Source: Dimorphilus gyrociliatus (taxonomy: Eukaryota > Annelida > Polychaeta > Dinophilidae). From it: a stretch of DNA of 64,000 nt. The notes below the pieces were generated by a model. It was given only the letters and a program-made list of their open reading frames with translations. It searched no databases and was not told the DNA's origin. Below are positions 36,373-49,200 of the stretch, one piece after another (position 1 is the first letter of the stretch; every line of letters starts with the position of its first letter). Both the position numbers and the translations under genes were made by a program. The stretch spans positions 806,001 through 870,000 of the forward strand of contig CAJFCJ010000012.1 in NCBI GenBank assembly GCA_904063045.1. Reading direction: 5' to 3'.

Positions 36373-36836
36373 ATGAAGATTTTATTGAATATTCTTTTTC
36401 TTACCCTTTTCTTACTCTGTAGAGAGTTTGAATGCAACGAAAATACTTACGTAAGAAATTCTATTACGGTTTTTGTGTGTATTAATCAATGATATTATAA
36501 ACAGAGAATTTCCCATGACGACTGCAGATGGATTTGCGACAGCTATGGAAAGTTTATTCAATGTAGACCCAATGAAATAGCTACTGGATCATGTGGCTCT
36601 TCAGATAGGTATGTATGTTTTAATGGAAGTGGCATATAACGTCCCCGCCAAACTTAGATACAAATATATAAACTTTTACATAACTATACAATACTGTAAA
36701 AATTCGCTCCCTTTCTATTATATTTTGTTCGTTTTCATACAGTTACGACTGCAACGATGAAATAAAATGCGATAATAACGAAGATCGTATATATCAATCC
36801 GTCAGATGCTGCACATTGAAAGTTACAAAGAATTGA
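36373..36836 (+). CDS. Small secreted eight-cysteine protein, copy 3 (91 aa)
   Basis: Three exons: 36373-36450, 36505-36608, 36743-36836; introns of 54 bp (phase 0) and 134 bp (phase 2). The leader MKILLNILFLTLFLLC is a signal peptide. The mature chain has CRWIC, YGKF, SCGSS and RCCTL with the family spacing C-x3-C-x8-C-x9-C-x7-C-x5-C-x12-CC. An extra cysteine (FECNEN) precedes the core; it may be cleaved off or stay unpaired. AATAAA follows 11 bp after the stop. Compared with copies 1 and 2 it has lost the VYHA segment before the CC pair (IYQS here) but kept the aromatic. Function unknown. Confidence 0.85.
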
Positions 36837-36846
36837 ATCGATTTTA

Positions 36847-36852
36847 AATAAA
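36847..36852 (+). terminator. Poly(A) signal, peptide copy 3
   Basis: AATAAA 11 bp after the TGA stop of copy 3. Confidence 0.65.
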
Positions 36853-37382
36853 AGCCCTTTATTACTTTGCAAATGTTCCAACTTTGTATTTGCATAATTA
36901 CTAGATACGTCAGTAGATGACGCTAGTGTATCAATAATTTTTTCTATTTTATGACTAGTTACAGTCACTGTGGAAATACAGTGTGGCACAAAAAGCCAAA
37001 TACCCTTAACTATTGGCGTCCCCTATTGGTATAATAAGTGAACTAGACAAATCTAAAATCAAAGTAAAGACTAAGAAAACTAAGAGAATTGAATTAACTC
37101 TTGGCGCATGCAATTTTGTTGTATCTTTTGATGTTTGGCCGAAAGTCTTTCCGATATAAAAACAAAGAGAAAAGTGCACCATTTTCTCTCGTATAATCTT
37201 TAGAGTGTAAGAAACCAAAAAAAAACGCGAAAAGTACTAGAAATTTGAGGAAAAATATCACTATCGACGTTAAAAACTCTCGAAAAATTACCATAATTAA
37301 TTAAAAAGGTAGAATTATTGAGGTGATAAAATTTTACTACATAGGCGGAGCTTAAATAAAGTAGGAACGAAAAGTTATCCGG

Positions 37383-37457
37383 CCAATAAGCAATTGGCTC
37401 TTGTGCACTTTGTAGCGGACCTTTCAACAGGCATGAGAAAAGTTGGCCGTATATAAA
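37383..37457 (+). promoter_or_regulatory. Core promoter of anosmin A (CCAAT pair and TATA box)
   Basis: A TATATAAA lies at 37450-37457, 59 bp before the ATG. Upstream at 37383-37397 stands a CCAAT box facing an inverted one (CCAATAAGCAATTGG), an imperfect palindrome. The spacing of CCAAT to TATA (about 55-65 bp) is typical for animal promoters. Confidence 0.55.
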
Positions 37458-37515
37458 TCGAATTCTTCTTATGAATCTCAACTTGTGAAATATTAATAGG
37501 AATGAAGAAGAAAAT

Positions 37516-40500
37516 ATGAATAATCTCTGCTTTCTAATACTTTTAACCTTTTTTTGTAACTTTTTAACCATAAATTCTTCAAGTTTAATATATTTACTAA
37601 CGGCAAGATGTAGAATCAATTGTCTGTCAGATTACTACGATAAAGTAAAGGTAAGACTATTTTTTTTCTATTTTTATACTTTATCCCAATTCTTTTCTTT
37701 TCCCTTGTTTATTAGTTCAGTTATATAAGATTGTGCAAAATGTAAACAAATCACACCTGTACATTTAAAAGTTACAATAGAGCAGATTGAATTTAATACG
37801 CGATGGCATTGCGCAACATCTTAAATTAGCATTTTAGTTAGTGTGTCCGAAATCGTATATTGAATAAATAAACGGTTGACAAATAAGTGTTTAAAAATGC
37901 CTGACGGTCTCGAGTGTTTTGAATAAATTTCTTTTATTATTTTGTTGATTTTTTAAGTAAAAAAGAAATGGTAAAGGGAGGAGGGGAGGACGAAGAGAGG
38001 GAGGAGAAAAAAGACAGTAAGTGAGCAAGAGAATAGAAAAAGTATATAGGCGGGTGGTTGTTTGAGTATGTATCAGCTTGTGTGGAAGAAGGGCGCCAAA
38101 ATACTATTTTACCTTACTAACAAACTTTTAGTCATGTGATACCTTTGATGAAACCTAATTAACTAGAGATTTTTCTAACATATCAACAAGTATCACTAAT
38201 AATAGAATCACACTATACTATTTTATCTTCAAGTACTTTTATATTTATTTATTTTGATTATTATTAAAATCTTGATTAATAAATATATATATATATATAT
38301 ATATAGGCTTATTATCTCTAGTTTATTTGATCTGTTTTTAAAAAAAAAAAGAAAATAAAAAGTAGTATTTGGCCAGAATCCTTTAAAAGATTTAATTAAT
38401 AGTTTCTTTCTATTCAAATAGTAATCTTTAGGAGTTGGTTACTTTTTGTATTGTAATAGAAGGCACCTTTGACCGTTCTTATAAAATAAAAGAAAGGAAT
38501 AAAGAAAGAATGGAATTATTTATATCCTAGGGACGTAGATGTCAGCACAAGAAAACTTCAAATTAAGGAATAAAACTCTTAAGATAATAAAAAAAGAATT
38601 CTTTCTCAATGCTTCTCTTTGCTTAATTAGCAAGAGATAAGGAGTTTATTATGTCACGTTCCAAGTCGATAATTTTCTATTCTTCCTTTTCATTTTCTTG
38701 CTGTCTTTGATCTGTCTCTAGCTGTATCGAACTGTTTGCCGTCGTAAACTAGCCAATTATTATTCATTGCATGCTGTTTCTTTTTACGGTGCAGTTGAGA
38801 GTAGATATTGTAAAAAAATAAGGGACGAAAGGCCCTAAAAGTATATAGAGTATATACAATACACGCCCGCATAGAGCTAAATAGTCTTGGCGTTACTTTC
38901 CCATAGATTCTATAACATTTTCCTATAAACAACTATCCCCAGTTTAATGAATTAGATTACAACTGGAAATAAAAGGGTAGAAGACGAGGAAAGCGTAAAT
39001 TATCTCAATGAAGCTAGAACTTGTGTTTCAAATATAAAAAAAAGAAGATGGTAGAAGTAACCTTCTTTATCTTCTAAGTTTCTTAACTTTTGTATTTGGA
39101 TGCTGTGTTTATTATGTTTTATTTCTACTTTTTTTTTATCATTTATTTACTTTGGTAAGTTTTGTTTCTCAAACACTTTACACACGTACAGCAGTCTAAT
39201 TTTCGTAATATCATACTTCTTATCGTGATTACACATTATATTTTATGTGAACAGTTTGCTTTTCCTTTGTCTTTTTGGCGTCTCTTTCCTCATTTTTGTT
39301 CTTTTTTTTTCAACATTTACATATTCCTGTTTCATTAGGGAATGTTATTGCTTAAATTAGTATTTTTTCTGAGCTTTTCTATGTTTATTAATTATTATCA
39401 ACTAAGCTTTCTCTTTTATAGTAAGAGCGTTTATATTAATATCTTAATTTGACACGACCCTACCTTCCGATCTCACTTAATTGTTTCGGGTACTGGCGAC
39501 ACCTATCGGTCCATCGTTTGCAGCTACTTTTCGTCTTTATACAAACTAAAACTAGCATAGACGTTGCTTCAAGGCCCGCTCGGCGCATGATTCCTAATTG
39601 TGTTGGCCTATTACTCTCAGGGACGTCAAGAAGCGGCCTTTTCTAAGAAGGTTTTAAAGAAGAAATTCTTTTAATCCCTTTATTAAATTTCTTAAATATG
39701 TCGCTAAAAATAAAAAAGAGTATAGCGTAAATAAATTAAATAAAAAAAATGTTAACTGATTTATAAAGCACTAAAACAAAGGATAGACAGACAAAGGGAG
39801 GGAAGAAGGGATGAGTGAATGAATGAATGAATGAATGAATGAAAAACGTATAGATAGATAGATAGATAGAAAGAAAGAAAAGAAAACAGAAAGTATAAAG
39901 AAAAAAACTATTATTTAAACAAACTCCGAGAATGATATAATATCATATTTAAATATTTATAAGGATATGATAAGAAATCCTTTTTTCTCTCAATAGATCT
40001 GAGTAATACCGACAATACTGTTATTGTTGAATAAAAATATAGCGAAAATGATAGGAAGAGCGTCAACTCATTAACGGTATTACGTAATCTGGAGAAAATC
40101 CCACTTATAAAATTGTAACAGTTTCTTTCTGAAATCTGTCATTACAAACTGTCTGGTATTTGATGGGTAGAAGAAATAAACACTTCCATCTCTTTGTATA
40201 TATATAAATAATACAAATATATGAATTACAAACATAACTTTTTATGGTTTCAAGAAATTTTTCTGTTCTACTCTATTGTTGCTTTTTTAAGATATATAAA
40301 CAATATCATCATCGAATGAACATCTTCAAAAAGCTCCATTAGAGGCCTATCTTTCCCTGGAAAATAGGCTTTTACGGTATAAAAGCCAAAAAATATCGCT
40401 TGAGTGTACTTGTTGAGGGTGTTGCGCAGCGACCTATTCTATAGGCCTAGAGTCTAATGGCCTATTATCCGCCCTGTCTTTCATCATTTGCGTTAGGTAA

Positions 40501-43500
40501 ATTTCATTAAATTCTCTTTTTTGCCTTTTCCAAAATATTTATAGGCCTATAGACCCCGACCTTATCTACTCCTATTACAGACGGATGGATTTAAGTACTG
40601 TGCAGACCATGACGATTGTTTACAGGTAATTTTCTTTAAACTTATTTAATTATCTAGTTGATTTGTTTTCCTATAATTTATTATACGTTCCCTTCCGACC
40701 CCTTTCTTTTTTTTTGCTTTTACAATCTATCCCCATATTATATGTTTATAATAAGTACAATTTATAGGAGTAAATAAAAAATTGTAGGCCTATACAAACG
40801 CTAATAAATAATAAGAGGGTGTCAGGAATAGCAACAGTCCGAATAAATATTAGCTCAATCGCAAACCATTAGAGAATCTCTTTCACACCTACAATGGGCT
40901 TTAGAAAACTGGAGAATTGGTAGAAATTTTGCAGAGTGTGTACGATAAAAAGTATTATATAGAATGTATTAAGGGTAGCAGAGCAAAAATCGTTTCATTC
41001 GATTATGTATACGTATTATAGAAAAAATTGATATTAAGAACTTGTAAATATCATTCTGTAATACTGTTGCTAGACGATAATAGTTAATATATTAGTGAAT
41101 ATATTTAAATATTTTATAATATTTATGTTCAATAGACTTGTATTGAATTCTAATATTTGATTAGTATTTACAGTTGGATATAAGGTTACACAATAAAGAA
41201 AAAAAAATAGTACTTTAGTGCATACAGTGTAGCTAAAGCTACTGTTCTTTGGTGACTAAACGTCACGCTTCAACGACTTGCGCTGATTGTTTGATTAGGC
41301 GTTGATGGCGTCACTTATTGACGCTTCGGGCGTATGCGTTAGTGTACTGTGAGCGTATACATCTATATATTTGCGGTCACGTGATACAAGTTTTTTGTTT
41401 CTTTGTAAGTTGGTTGATGAGCTATATCCGGCTGACTGTAGCTGGTATGTCACGCTCTATAGATTTATGCACGTTCATATATATACATCAAGTGCACGCA
41501 GTTTATTAATTCTTTCTTCATGAACACGCACACTTTCACCCACCGCAAAATTAGTCATTTTACTTCATTAATTACCATCTATTAGTTCTTTTACTCTTGT
41601 TTCTTTTGTTTCATACTTTCTTTTTATTTTACTTTTGCAGTGCTTGAAACCCTGTAGTCTTGCGCACGTTAAAGATGAAGAAATTTGTATCAGGGAAGGG
41701 TATTGCAAAGTAAATAAATTTTCCAGTTGACAAACAATTTCTTCAGTAAATTCATTCTAATATAGGAGTACGAAAAGGGCTGCAAATACAGCTGTCATCT
41801 ACTGCATCTTTGGCAAACAAGAACAAACGCCCCCCTCTTTTTAAGAAGTTGTAAGAGCGCTTCATTAATCATTTTCTTTAATCTCATGAATATTAATTTG
41901 CCACTACTAATATCCGCAATATATAGCCATAAAATCCCCGGGTAAACCGATAGCAAAGGAAAGCGACGGTAAAATCCATGTGGTGTGGAGTCATGATTCT
42001 GGAAACAAAGAGGAATTAATATTGTTTGTAGTAGAAAAAAGTTGGATAAAGAACGATGGGAATGGAAAAGATGTTTGGAATTATGTTGGATTTGTAAGTA
42101 TTATCCATTCATAATATTTTTTAAATTAATTTATGAATAATTTTGATTTTTTATATGTAGAACTTGTTCTATTAAAATGGATATTATTAATTTTTTTAGG
42201 ACGTAAACATGGGTATAATATTTACTAATAATGTATTAGACGAAATTAGGGAGGCATTATAAAAGCAATCTAGTGGAAAAAAATGTGGTTTCAATTCTAT
42301 TCTTATCATACTTCTAGCTTTCTAATTGCTTCGCTAGGCAATGTTTGCCGAAAGCATTTCCAGGCGCTGAAAAATGTATCACCCGACGTCTGCGAATCTC
42401 TTGAACAAACACGCCGTCACTTTTTGTAGGAGAGCAGATAAAAGTGCGTGTTTGTCATAGTTTGGCTGGGGCAGTTAATTATGGAAATGAAGAAGGGAAA
42501 CTAGTTTTGGCGCCTGTTTGTTGTGCGTGATCTCTGACTAGTCGTCGGCATTTCTTCTTTTTGTCCTCATTCTATATCCCTCTTCGACAGCCTTTTCAAT
42601 CCCGACTGTGTAAAGAATTATGATAGGACGATACATCCGGTTAAGACACCAATAGGACCCTTGATACTCCTCTAGTCTTTCTTTATACTATTATAGATAT
42701 TATAGGCTTAATAAAACGGCGGGAAAAGATAATACTGCTTTTTAAGTTGTTGTAAGTTGGTAAAATTGAAAATTTGTGCCTTACAGACACAGTTTCCATC
42801 TATTACACTTGAAAACCTACCTGCAGAGGAGGAGAATAGCTATGTCTTTCGGGTTACGGCGGTTACTCGACAGGGAGCCAGCTCTCCTTCTATCGAATCC
42901 TTACCCGTCACTTTCAATAACCAAAAGGTCCCAACGCTACCCTCAAATTTTACTAAGAAATCAATAATTGCAATTTCAAGGGGATTGTTTAAAGTTAGAT
43001 TAGAGTGGGTCCCTGGACAATATGCTACTCATTACAAGATATCTTGGAGGAGAAAAAATAACGATTGGCGGCGGGAAATTGTTAAAGAATTAATAAGCTC
43101 TAACAAGAATTCTTACACACTTTCGCCAATTGAGGAAGACGTCAAATATTTATTTTTCATACAATCAATTAGAAAGAGAGGAAAGAAAGTTATCAAATCA
43201 AAGAAATTCAAGCTCAATATATTTGTCAATGGAACGCAATTTCGCGTCAAGAATCGTCCACCGCCCATTTCTTCCGCTAGTCTTAGTCAACCCTATTATT
43301 ATGGTAATCAAATTAGGGCAAATATCACGTGGTCAGTATTATAAATTCAATTTTTTTTTATAAGAAGAACTACAAGTTCTATTAAATGTTGACATATTAT
43401 TTCTTTACTTGTCATATTTTCTTGTCTAATAGATATATGTATATATATATAGCTATATTTGTTTATTTATTTATCTATTTTTAGGTTCTATCATGAAAAG

Positions 43501-44157
43501 GATGTAGATTTTATTATTCATTGGAAGCTATTAGTTTGTATAAAATTGCCAAATTCAACTGGAGATTTTCACGAAACAGCCGTTACTGGCAAACAATTTT
43601 ACATTATCAAGTCCTTAATGAACGAATGCCGATATTCGGTTAGCGTGAGAGCTGAGAGGAACTTCGTTCCAAGCTACAAGATTAATCTAAATTTAAACGT
43701 GCCATCCTGCGACAAAATCCTCAATAACCGATTAATTTGTCCGCACGTTGATTATCTTATAAGATTAAACTATAAGACGATTATAAAATCTGGTAACGTA
43801 ATGGCAAATGTTACTTGGTTTGTAAAAAACTATCAAAGGTTTAATCTATCCAAAATAAGATTGAGCTGGAACGAGTTGAACGTGAACAAGACGTTTGTTC
43901 AAGTTTTACCGATAGGCTTTAAACATTTTTTGCTATCGAACTTAAAAAGTGATTCTATTTACATTGTAAAATTTCAAACTTTCGGTACAAATGGTAAAAC
44001 GAAGCTTTTCACTATAAAAACTCCCTATTTCCAAATTGAAACAACAACCCGATCGAAATCAGCCGAAAACCTTCTATCTAGATCAGAGGCTTCAACTATA
44101 TACATTATTCTATCGACTTGTGCTTGTTTCTTTTGTATTTCGTTTATAAAATGTTGA
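37516..44157 (+). CDS. ANOS1: Anosmin-1-like protein, copy A (572 aa)
   Basis: Extracellular matrix and cell-surface protein of the KAL1/anosmin family, which binds heparan sulphate and modulates FGF signalling and cell migration in animals. Exons: 37516-37650, 40581-40625, 41641-41709, 41766-41850, 41927-42093, 42787-43331, 43485-44157; phases agree. A signal peptide leads to the ten-cysteine module (ARCRINC, two Cys in exon 2, CLKPC, later C-x3-C). Four FN3 domains follow (residues about 120-530; for example YVFRVTAVTRQG in the first and NSYTLSPIEEDVKYLFFIQS in the second). The WAP domain that normally separates these parts is absent. The C-terminus ends in a hydrophobic stretch (STIYIILSTCACFFCISF), which suggests membrane or GPI anchoring. 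It is more divergent than copy B and lacks the basic tail. AATAAA at 44253. Confidence 0.88.
37651..40580. other. First intron of anosmin A
   Basis: 2.9 kb with no exon seen. It holds a purine-rich tract (about 37976-38010), a TA run at 38283-38304, TGAA and GATA tandem repeats at 39816-39870, and two TAGGCCTA octamers at 40442 and 40542. ORFs at 38690 (minus) and 39449 (plus) are unsupported. Confidence 0.6.
39816..39870. repeat. (TGAA)n and (GATA)n microsatellites
   Basis: About seven tandem TGAA units at 39816-39843, followed after eight bases by about five GATA units at 39851-39870. Confidence 0.9.
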
Positions 44158-44252
44158 TAAATAGAAAACAGTTATATTCTTTTTTTCTTTAAAAAAACAA
44201 AATGTTAAATTAGTAGATTTTCAATATAGTTGAATGACTTTAATGAAATATT

Positions 44253-44258
44253 AATAAA
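44253..44258 (+). terminator. Poly(A) signal, anosmin A
   Basis: AATAAA 95 bp after the stop codon. Confidence 0.6.
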
Positions 44259-46214
44259 AGTTCTTTTTTTTTAATACAATTTTCAAATTGCGCAAAGAAA
44301 TTCCGTGCATTCTTTGAGAAATATCTTTATGCAGATTGATAATGTTTGTACATATTTTAAGAGATAAATTTTCAACATCCTCTTCTACAAGATGAAAAAA
44401 TTACAGGAAGAAGCATTTCATTAGAAATAACGACCACGAACGGAAGTTCATGTCGAGTAGTTTGTTTTAATAACGTTGACGGTTGTGAAAACTTTAGAAG
44501 ATTTTATCTGGAATAACGCTTTAAATAAATTTTCTAAATTCGATAAGGTTATCGGCTATTGAAATGTGTAAGAGCCGGAAAATAGGGAAAATCAAAGGGA
44601 AATCAGAGGCTTTTGTAAACAGGAATCGAAAATTTTATACCGAAGGGATTATCTTATCTTTCATTGTTTCTGCAACTAGGTCACCCGGATTATTCTTATC
44701 TAACGCGGTCCTTTTTAAGTTTCTCTTATCTCAGAGATAATAAAGTATGCCACTTGACCTTTATTGCTACACCCTTTTTGGTGACTTATCCGCATAAAAA
44801 AACCTTCCCTCTATACATTCTGCATTTATTGAACGTTCATTGATATGCACAGAGCATTTCTTCACTAAATGACTCTCTTTACAACTAGTACAATACACGT
44901 TTGATTGGAGAAGTCTTATCAAAAAAGATTTTCTATCAGTCACTTAACGAACAAGATGCCGTTATTAAGGCTGTAAAAAAAAAACAACAACACTTGAGGA
45001 ATTGGCTCCTATCATCTACTGATAACATACGCATACATACATACCGTATATTTATCCGCAATCGGCGTTATAAACAATAAAATCTAGAAGAGCAGTTTTG
45101 TGAAAAACAAAAGGGAAATTAAGTTTTCATAAAGCCAATAATTCTTTAATCCTCTTCATAACGCCTTATCAGTTAGTAAACAAACGACCATTTGTCCTAT
45201 GACTGATAACCTTTCTTCCCGTTCTACGCCCACACTACTTAATCCTTTTCCCCTTTGAAAGAGGCCTGTAATTTCCCCCCTAGTTATTCATGCATCATCA
45301 ATAAAATGAAACCGGCTAGTTGAAAAAATTGGTCCCTTTTTGTATCTCATACAACTTTTTATTATACAAATCGGATTAATTATAATCTTTCTGGCTATAA
45401 GAAAAATATTTTTATTTGAAAAAGGAATGTTTTTACAGCCAACAAGTGCCGCATTTCTATGTAGAAAATGTATACAAATACAACGTCTTAAAAAAAATGA
45501 TTGATTCTCAAGCGTGTTACGGTTTTTCTGTATCCTGTTGTTCTTTCATTCTTCTCTTGATCCTTCGGGCTTCGACAGGTGTGGCGTGCCGTTTTCTTTC
45601 ATCTTTTTACCGCCTATCTTATTTTATACGCTTAATTAGTCCAGTCTATTGTATCCTATGAGCTAGAGTTCTTCTCCTATTACTTTCTATTTCAACTTTG
45701 CCATTTTTTATTCCTATTCAAGATTAAATTACGTCTGTCTCTTTTGAACAAATGTATACGGTATACGTCTATATACAAGTCTAGGGAAGCTTATTGATCC
45801 ATACTTATACATGATAATCATTTATTAGCAAAAACAAAATTTTTTTTGGCTTGCATACAGAAATGAAAAACCTATGATTAGGCTTAATTTTCTTTCATCA
45901 AAAATACAGTTTTACATTCCACGTCTGCGATCAAAACGGATGATAGAAATTAGATAGACACGTAATAAATTTTTATTTATATCATCATAAAAGTACAAAA
46001 CAAGAGCAAACAGGTAAACAAATAAATAAACAAATAATGATAATAAAAAACAAGATATTTATACATTTTCATCTTCAGCTTCTTGTGTAAAAAAACAGAA
46101 TATCATTAATAAAAGGAGAACAAAATAATAACACTAAATGTTATATATTTCGTAAACATTTATAGGCTTAATATATATTTTTTCATTTAAAAATCAATAG
46201 AAATGCATATACAG

Positions 46215-46220
46215 TTTATT
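46215..46220 (-). terminator. Poly(A) signal, anosmin B
   Basis: AATAAA on the minus strand 75 bp after the stop codon at 46295. Confidence 0.6.
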
Positions 46221-46294
46221 ACTGTTTAAATATACGATGAATTCTTTTTATATACAATATTAATATATTTCATATGAACAAAGGAATTTTTGTC

Positions 46295-49200
46295 TCATAA
46301 AGGAAGACGTAGCCAAAAAACTGCAACGGAAAAGCACCAAACAAAGTTAACTAACAGTCTGGAATGAAATGATGATTTTATGCCACCATCTTTTACCCAC
46401 CAAGGTTGGTTACGAATAATTGTTGGTGTTGAAAAGTTTTTATTCATTGGGATGCGATACGGAACTCCCGCATTCTCTTTCCTCCTCTTCTTCTTACGCT
46501 TGTGTTTATGGCGTGGTTTACGTAAGTCGATTTGTTTATGCAAATCGGGAGTTTTGAAGGTCAATGTTGACTCTTTGCCCGGTCCAGCTTTAGAAAGTGC
46601 TCGGATTAGAACTAAATATTCTCTATTCTCTTTAAGCTCAGTAAGCGTAAACTTATTTTTTGAACCTTCTAAAAATTTTAATTTGTCAAAATATTTATCA
46701 AACGTTGGAACATATTCATTTTCCAGCGTAGGTCCCCATCTTATTCGATATTGCAGTATAGGGGTGTCGCTATGTGGATGATCCCAACTTAATTTGGAGG
46801 TAATATTATGTCTTTGCGTAACTTTTATTCTGTGCACTAAGTTTCGTGGTGGTTCAGGAAGTGAACTTGTTGTTGGACAGGCATTTGCTGGTAAATTCAA
46901 TTTTTCCTGCAGCTCTTCACAGCTGGGTATAAAAATTTTTAGAATTATAGGACTGCTAGATAGATTTGCTCTTCCGTCAATAGCTCGAACATGAATTTCA
47001 TAAGTGCAAGCGAATTTCAGGCGGCTTAAGGTATAAGTTGTATTCTGCAATCACAAAATCATTAAAGGTAAATGGATTTAGAGCAATAAAATATATATTT
47101 ATATATTTGCGCGAACCTTAGTAGTATCCTTTTTTATTGTATCTATTTTCCCCGAAGAATCGTTTAAGCAAACTTTTCTTCTCCAAGAAACCGCGAAAAA
47201 GTTGTCCAAATCTAATTTTAAAGATTATTTAACTTATTCAAAGTTTTTCAATAAAAAAGGAATTATGGTCTAATACCTTTTGTATTCCACGTTAAATTAA
47301 CCAATGCACCATGATGCATCATCTTTGGAGCATGAGCTGTCAAATTACTGACTGGAAGCGGACGAATGACTTGCGGAACTTGACTACTTTTCTTCTCATT
47401 TCCGATTTCAAAATCAATGAATATTCTGTCACCCTTCAATTTCTTTCTACCCAATTTCGATATTGCTTTCAATTCTATGTAGTAAATTTTTCTCTTTTCT
47501 AAATTAATTAACTCGTATTGGCGGACACTGCTAGCCAAAATTTTCTTTTCGTGTAATCTCTTTATCCTCTTCCCGCTTGATGAATAGGACAAAGAACCCC
47601 AATAAATCTTATATCTGTTAATAGGTAAGTCCGTATTCACGGGTGGATCCCAGGAAACTGTAGCTGTGTTGTCACCAGTTATATTTAGTTTTATATTAAC
47701 TGGCTTCGAAGGGGCCTTTGCCTCTCTTAACGATCTTATCGGGGCGGAAGGGATTGATGACGAACTAGAGCCATACTTAGAGACAGCCGTAACTCGAAAT
47801 TGATAAAACCTTCCCGGTTTTATGAAATTTTCGGGTAAAAAACCGTTTGTTTCAGACACCTGCAGCACCTGTCTCCATGGCGACAGTTTTCCAACGTTGA
47901 AAAACGGCCCGATGTGAGAGGCCACTTCTACGACGTAAACTAATACTTCTCTCCTTTCTTGCACATTATTATCGTCCCATATAATTTTAAAAGCGTCATA
48001 GACGCTCGGTTTAGGCGGTGTTGCTGGTAGAAGCGTCTCATTCACCGTCTCCCGGCGGATTTCATTTTGGTAGGAACAAGATTGAGAGCAGCCATCTTCG
48101 AATTTCTGGAGGGCAGAATAGATTTTTTTTACGTAAAATTGACCTTTTAGCTTTTTGATATTAAGAAGGTCGGTAGGTATCAAAATAACTATATACGTAT
48201 GTATTTTCTGTAATGGGTATGCATCTTGTAGATGGAATCTAAGAAGAGTCGACCAACTCTTCTTGAAAAGGCGCCAAATTCGGGGCTATTTTAAGAGATG
48301 GTTCTATACAGGCGCTTCAATCTAACAATTAGTACGTGCCGAGCATTGAACAAATCAAATTACTGCTAGTAGACGCCTTAGCATTACAGCGTCACTTTCT
48401 CGGACCGTAAAATAGGCGGGCAAAAAAATTTCATTTAGGCCTACAAGCAATTTGACGCTTTATTAGGCGGTTGGCATAGGCCTAATGCAATTGCGCTTCC
48501 GTATTCGATTTAGAGTTGTTTGGCGAAAGTGACGCCTTTTGACGCCTCTCCCGGAAGCCTGCCGGCTTATTATTCTTAGCAGCGGATGCCTAGCTGTTGG
48601 TCTAAGCTTATATAGTATATTGTACGCTAATAAAAGATTCTATTTATTTCCTAATATAAGAGCGTTACAAAGTTCAATTTTACTCAATGAAATTAATGAA
48701 TACCTACGAATGGTTTTCAAAAATATCCAATAAGAGATATATATAATAATAAATTGCACAGCTGCTGTTTATATAAGTCAATTTCCCTTCTACTGCCAAC
48801 GGAAAGAGATTTCTCTCCTTTTTCCCAAAACTACAACAGACTATTTTTAGTGCGATTAACCCTTATTAAATTTTTGAAAGAGACTCGAAATTGATCCGAA
48901 TGACTTTTAAGATGGCTTCCTGCCGAGTTGTATGATTCTTCCAGTTTTAATAAAGGTTACATTAAAGAGACGCCGCCGTTTAATTATTACAAACTAAACA
49001 CTTGATAAACTATTTGAGTAGCAATAGAAGTATACATTTGGGGGGCAAACAGAAGTCATACATTTTACACAAGGCTTGGACCTATGGCAATCCACTCTTA
49101 CAAATCAAAATGCAAATGAGCGAATTCCTTGATTAAAACAGAATCGTGAGTCGAAACACCAAACTGCTCTATAGGCCTAATTATTTAGAGGAAGACTGCG

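Larger units (their letters stand above)
36837..37515. other. Intergenic DNA between peptide copy 3 and anosmin A
   Basis: Contains the copy 3 poly(A) signal at 36847-36852 and the anosmin A promoter elements at 37383-37457. Overlapping ORFs on the minus strand (36735-37619) show no recognisable protein character. Confidence 0.6.
44158..46294. other. Intergenic DNA between the tail-to-tail anosmin genes
   Basis: 2.1 kb without supported exons. Poly(A) signals: 44253-44258 for copy A, and 46220-46215 (minus strand) for copy B. The ORF at 45416-45661 is not recognisable. Confidence 0.6.

Noticed and set aside
36735-37619. Overlapping minus-strand ORFs
   Set aside because: No family resemblance; they overlap the peptide copy 3 last exon and the anosmin A promoter and first exon.
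46380-46994. Two plus-strand ORFs over the anosmin B last exon
   Set aside because: Complement of the well-supported FN3 coding frame.
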